Made by a program: the position numbers and the translations under genes. 64,000 nt of DNA from assembly GCF_037975245.1 (NCBI RefSeq), contig NC_092565.1, positions 12,792,499 through 12,856,498 of the forward strand. Reading direction: 5' to 3'. This document shows, piece after piece, positions 63,756 to 64,000 of this stretch. The notes under the pieces are model-generated. The model saw nothing but the letters and a program-made list of their open reading frames with translations. It was not told the DNA's origin and did no database searches. The stretch comes from Apostichopus japonicus (taxonomy: Eukaryota; Echinodermata; Holothuroidea; Aspidochirotida; Stichopodidae). The stretch's first letter is position 1, and each line of letters begins with the position of its first letter.

Positions 63756-63974
63756 TTAATGTTGTTGTTGTTTTTCTCATGAAGAAATATTGAATTTATA
63801 TATTTATTTCAGACCATTATGGATGAGCTTCCACCTTTAGTTGTTCCAAAGAAACCTGTGGGATTGATGAGTCCGACTGGGTTTGTGTCCATTGAGGTCG
63901 AGAACCCAGAGAAGGCTTCCCCCGCAGCCAATCAGCTCTCTGATCTGGTGCGACAGTCTGGAAAGCTAATGAAG
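24857..63974 (+). CDS. DCTN1: Dynactin subunit 1 (p150Glued), 3' partial
   Basis: Twenty-nine constitutive coding exons, all GT-AG and frame-consistent, giving 1101 residues before the window ends; roughly the last 100-150 residues are missing. Exons: 24857-24954, 25850-25967, 26505-26600, 34261-34512, 34822-34893, 35248-35355, 36663-36759, 37202-37280, 38392-38515, 39484-39519, 40652-40756, 41975-42166, 45520-45639, 46732-46831, 47710-47795, 48167-48294, 49047-49161, 49934-50119, 50831-50914, 51160-51231, 51677-51779, 58629-58731, 59283-59373, 60093-60221, 60456-60598, 61254-61426, 62402-62460, 62782-62853, 63813-63974. Residues 1-72 form a CAP-Gly domain (GKNNG 46-50, GIFVR 65-69) for microtubule plus ends and EB1. 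About 146-459 is coiled coil 1, which binds dynein intermediate chain. About 500-860 is the inter-coil domain ([13 protein letters not shown]), and coiled coil 2 follows (DAEGLG onward). An in-frame TGA at 24839 supports the start; the N-terminus is about 21 residues shorter than human. Confidence 0.95.
27263..27325 (+). CDS. DCTN1: Putative optional basic exon of DCTN1
   Basis: A 63-base block between the acceptor TTCTTTCCAG and the donor GTGAGT. It is open in phase 0 and flanked by phase-0 introns, so it can be included or skipped without a frameshift. It would add 21 residues starting [14 protein letters not shown], strongly basic and Ser-rich. In vertebrate p150Glued the segment between CAP-Gly and coiled coil 1 is a basic, alternatively spliced region that increases microtubule affinity, and this exon would lie exactly there (after residue 104). 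It could be a chance open block; no transcript data are available here. Confidence 0.6.
31430..31675 (+). repeat. Tandem duplication, about 130 bp x 2
   Basis: Two adjacent, diverged copies start ATCAAATT(T/A)AAATATATTTA and share GGATATC(A/G)AAAGGACAA, CACATTATGATGT and TTATGCTGCATCACA. It lies in a DCTN1 intron with no coding content. Confidence 0.8.
31857..32258 (+). repeat. Tandem duplication, 199 bp x 2
   Basis: GATGCTTACC at 31861 recurs at 32060 and the whole intervening 199 bp is repeated almost perfectly (for example CCCTAGCTTTTGTTTTCATA in both). The near identity points to a recent duplication, or an assembly artefact, within a DCTN1 intron. Confidence 0.9.
33840..34025 (+). repeat. 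32-bp minisatellite, about 6 copies
   Basis: Units of 32 bp (one of 28) with the consensus ACATACCATCTACTTACA plus CGGTACATATCTTA, starting near 33844. The open frame over it (33817-34050) is only the translated repeat. It ends about 235 bp before the exon at 34261. Confidence 0.85.
38744..38783 (+). repeat. 20-bp tandem duplication
   Basis: TGGACTTTTCATCACATGGT is present twice in tandem within a DCTN1 intron. A G-rich patch (GGGGTTGGGGGAGGAGGATG and relatives) follows at about 38858-38930 and could fold as a G-quadruplex. Confidence 0.8.
39695..39935 (+). mobile_element. LINE 3' end, L2/CR1-like relic
   Basis: One frame reads GPDHWIEVP then [20 protein letters not shown], the typical last residues of L2/CR1-group reverse transcriptase proteins (GP..WN.LP...SL..FK..LKTHLF). 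Downstream is a decayed tail, GTAAAGTGCGTAAGA and GATGCTATACAAA, like the GTAAAGCGC...GGCGCTATATAAA 3' ends of this group. Only the extreme 3' end is present, in sense with DCTN1, inside an intron. The clade is inferred from these tails. Confidence 0.7.
40035..40110 (+). repeat. ATT trinucleotide microsatellite
   Basis: Imperfect (ATT)n with interruptions, in a DCTN1 intron. Confidence 0.85.
41608..41726. mobile_element. Possible small MITE with GCGCCCTCTG core
   Basis: The left part CTAGTGATGCACTGATGGTG and the right part GAGCACCATCACTAATAG are imperfect inverted complements. Inside is AGCGCCCTCTG...GGGCGTGGCTGGAGAGC, which recurs in similar form at 50721-50758. No target duplication could be defined, so this is tentative. 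Confidence 0.35.
42167..45519. other. DCTN1 intron, 3.35 kb
   Basis: Contains a 19-bp triple repeat at about 43763-43818 (GTAGGGATCACCAAACAAT and variants) and C runs near 43023 and 43585. No exon-like block was recognised and the open frame at 43069-43299 has no domain. Confidence 0.5.
48273..48850 (+). repeat. 38-bp minisatellite spanning a DCTN1 exon end
   Basis: About 15 head-to-tail units of exactly 38 bp (starts at 48273, 48311, 48349, 48387, 48425, 48463, 48501 and so on). The first unit contains the last 22 coding bases of the exon 48167-48294 (CTATCCTGAACAAGTACCGT then GT) plus its donor GTGAGT. Later units carry the same sequence, including the splice donor. Two main variants (GAACAAGTACC and GACCAATTACC) alternate in roughly a three-unit higher-order pattern. 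The array therefore grew from a coding exon edge into the intron. Confidence 0.92.
50247..50375 (+). repeat. 30-bp minisatellite, 4-5 copies
   Basis: Perfect or near-perfect 30-bp units GTGAAGCATGTTTGAGGTAG plus AATGGCAGAT in a DCTN1 intron. The minus-strand open frame at 50180-50371 is only the translated repeat. Confidence 0.92.
51860..51955 (+). mobile_element. LINE 3' tail relic (L2-like)
   Basis: TTAAGCGCATTGAGACCGTC followed by GGTAAAATGCCATATATAAATAAG resembles the conserved 3' tail of L2/CR1-like LINEs (GCGC..TTGAGA...GGCGCTATATAAAT). No reverse transcriptase sequence is left. It is in sense with DCTN1. Confidence 0.55.
52948..52986 (+). CDS. DCTN1: Putative optional 39-base exon of DCTN1
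   Basis: ATTCACCTGGC...GGAAG, between an acceptor ending CTACATAG and a donor GTCGGT. The flanking introns are phase 1 on both sides and the block is 13 codons long, so inclusion keeps the frame; it adds [14 protein letters not shown] across the junction. It falls in the inter-coil domain between SLSG and [12 protein letters not shown]. The donor is not ideal, which suits an alternative exon but also permits chance. Transcript support is needed. Confidence 0.5.
53905..54030 (+). repeat. Tandem duplication, about 60 bp x 2
   Basis: GTGTTCACCTCAT(G/T)(A/G)TGGTGAACTAACTTTATAGTCACTTACAA-type units repeated twice. Each has an internal small hairpin (TTCACCTCA..TGGTGAAC). It is in a DCTN1 intron. 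Confidence 0.85.
54621..54955 (+). repeat. 40-bp minisatellite, 6 clear copies plus decayed
   Basis: The core CTGGGACCATTCTGGCCATC recurs exactly every 40 bp (near 54631, 54671, 54711, 54751, 54791, 54831), with AGCCAGTAGGTCTGTATCCA between. Copies then decay to about 54955. The minus-strand open frame 54729-54956 is only the translated array. Confidence 0.92.
56578..56850 (+). repeat. 20-bp minisatellite of splice-donor-like units
   Basis: About 13 units of 20 bp, consensus TTTTAAGGTAAGTCTTACCG. AAGGTAAGT, a full match to the 5' splice-site consensus, appears five times (near 56657, 56677, 56717, 56757, 56797), with near matches in other units. GGTAAG and CTTACC also make each unit nearly self-complementary. 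It lies in a DCTN1 intron, about 1.8 kb before the exon at 58629. Confidence 0.88.
58857..58965 (+). repeat. ATTC tetranucleotide microsatellite
   Basis: (ATTC)n with one GCATTC interruption near 58921, flanked by TTTA repeats, in the intron following the exon 58629-58731. The Phe-Ile-His-Ser repeat frames over it are not genes. Confidence 0.95.
63268..63400 (-). mobile_element. U2-headed retroposon, diverged copy 2
   Basis: The minus strand reads TTGTGTAGTATCTGTTC (U2 positions from about 28 on), then TTTCCAAGGGACTTATGATA. It continues in a body homologous to the element at 10477-10668 (GGACTGGGG/GGATTGGGG, TTGAGAGAGGATCA/CTGAGAGTGGATCA), with an insertion of about 10 bases. The first 27 or so U2 bases and the 3' hairpin are missing or unrecognisable. 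It lies in the last DCTN1 intron of the window, antisense to the gene. No target duplication is visible, which fits greater age. Confidence 0.75.
63718..63750 (+). repeat. TA dinucleotide microsatellite
   Basis: An uninterrupted (TA)n tract in the intron about 60 bp before the exon starting at 63813. Confidence 0.95.
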
Positions 63975-64000
63975 GTAGGATAACATAGCATCAAATGTGC

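Overview
This is animal nuclear DNA: three split genes with GT-AG introns, long AT-rich introns, many minisatellites, and remnants of DNA transposons and non-LTR retrotransposons. The proteins resemble deuterostome orthologues. Frequent TAGGCCTA-type words and long G/C runs next to degraded transposons suggest a marine invertebrate deuterostome, perhaps an echinoderm; that is inference, not proof.

Layout. 1-9.9 kb: no convincing host gene, but repeats: a hAT-type MITE with an 8-bp target-site duplication (1194-1567), a palindrome-rich GATATC tandem repeat (about 2.77-3.13 kb), a degenerate minisatellite (5.23-5.76 kb), a second hAT-type MITE family (6.92-7.32 kb) and a LINE 3' fragment (8.08-8.27 kb). 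9.9-15.4 kb, minus strand: a complete six-coding-exon RABEPK-like gene (kelch propeller). An intron of this gene holds a retroposed element with a U2 snRNA-like head and a 20-bp target-site duplication. 16.1-17.7 kb: the head-to-head spacer between RABEPK and NRBF2. 17.8-20.1 kb, plus strand: a complete three-coding-exon NRBF2-like gene. 20.1-24.8 kb: intergenic, with a further copy of each MITE family. 24.8 kb to the end, plus strand: DCTN1 (dynactin p150Glued), 29 constitutive coding exons plus two putative optional exons; the last part of the C-terminus lies beyond the window.

All three products act in membrane traffic or autophagy: RABEPK in Rab9-dependent late endosome to TGN transport, NRBF2 in the autophagy PI3-kinase complex, and p150Glued as the microtubule and dynein arm of dynactin. 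I infer no operon-like linkage, although RABEPK and NRBF2 may share a promoter region.

The most unusual signals are: (1) a short retroposon with a U2 snRNA 5' domain, in two diverged copies; (2) a 38-bp, about 15-copy minisatellite that begins inside a DCTN1 exon and repeats that exon's 5' splice site; (3) a 20-bp array in another DCTN1 intron that repeats consensus 5' splice sites; (4) two phase-preserving optional exons, one in the basic linker of p150Glued. Exon coordinates were read by hand from splice sites and reading-frame continuity; no alignment or search was run.
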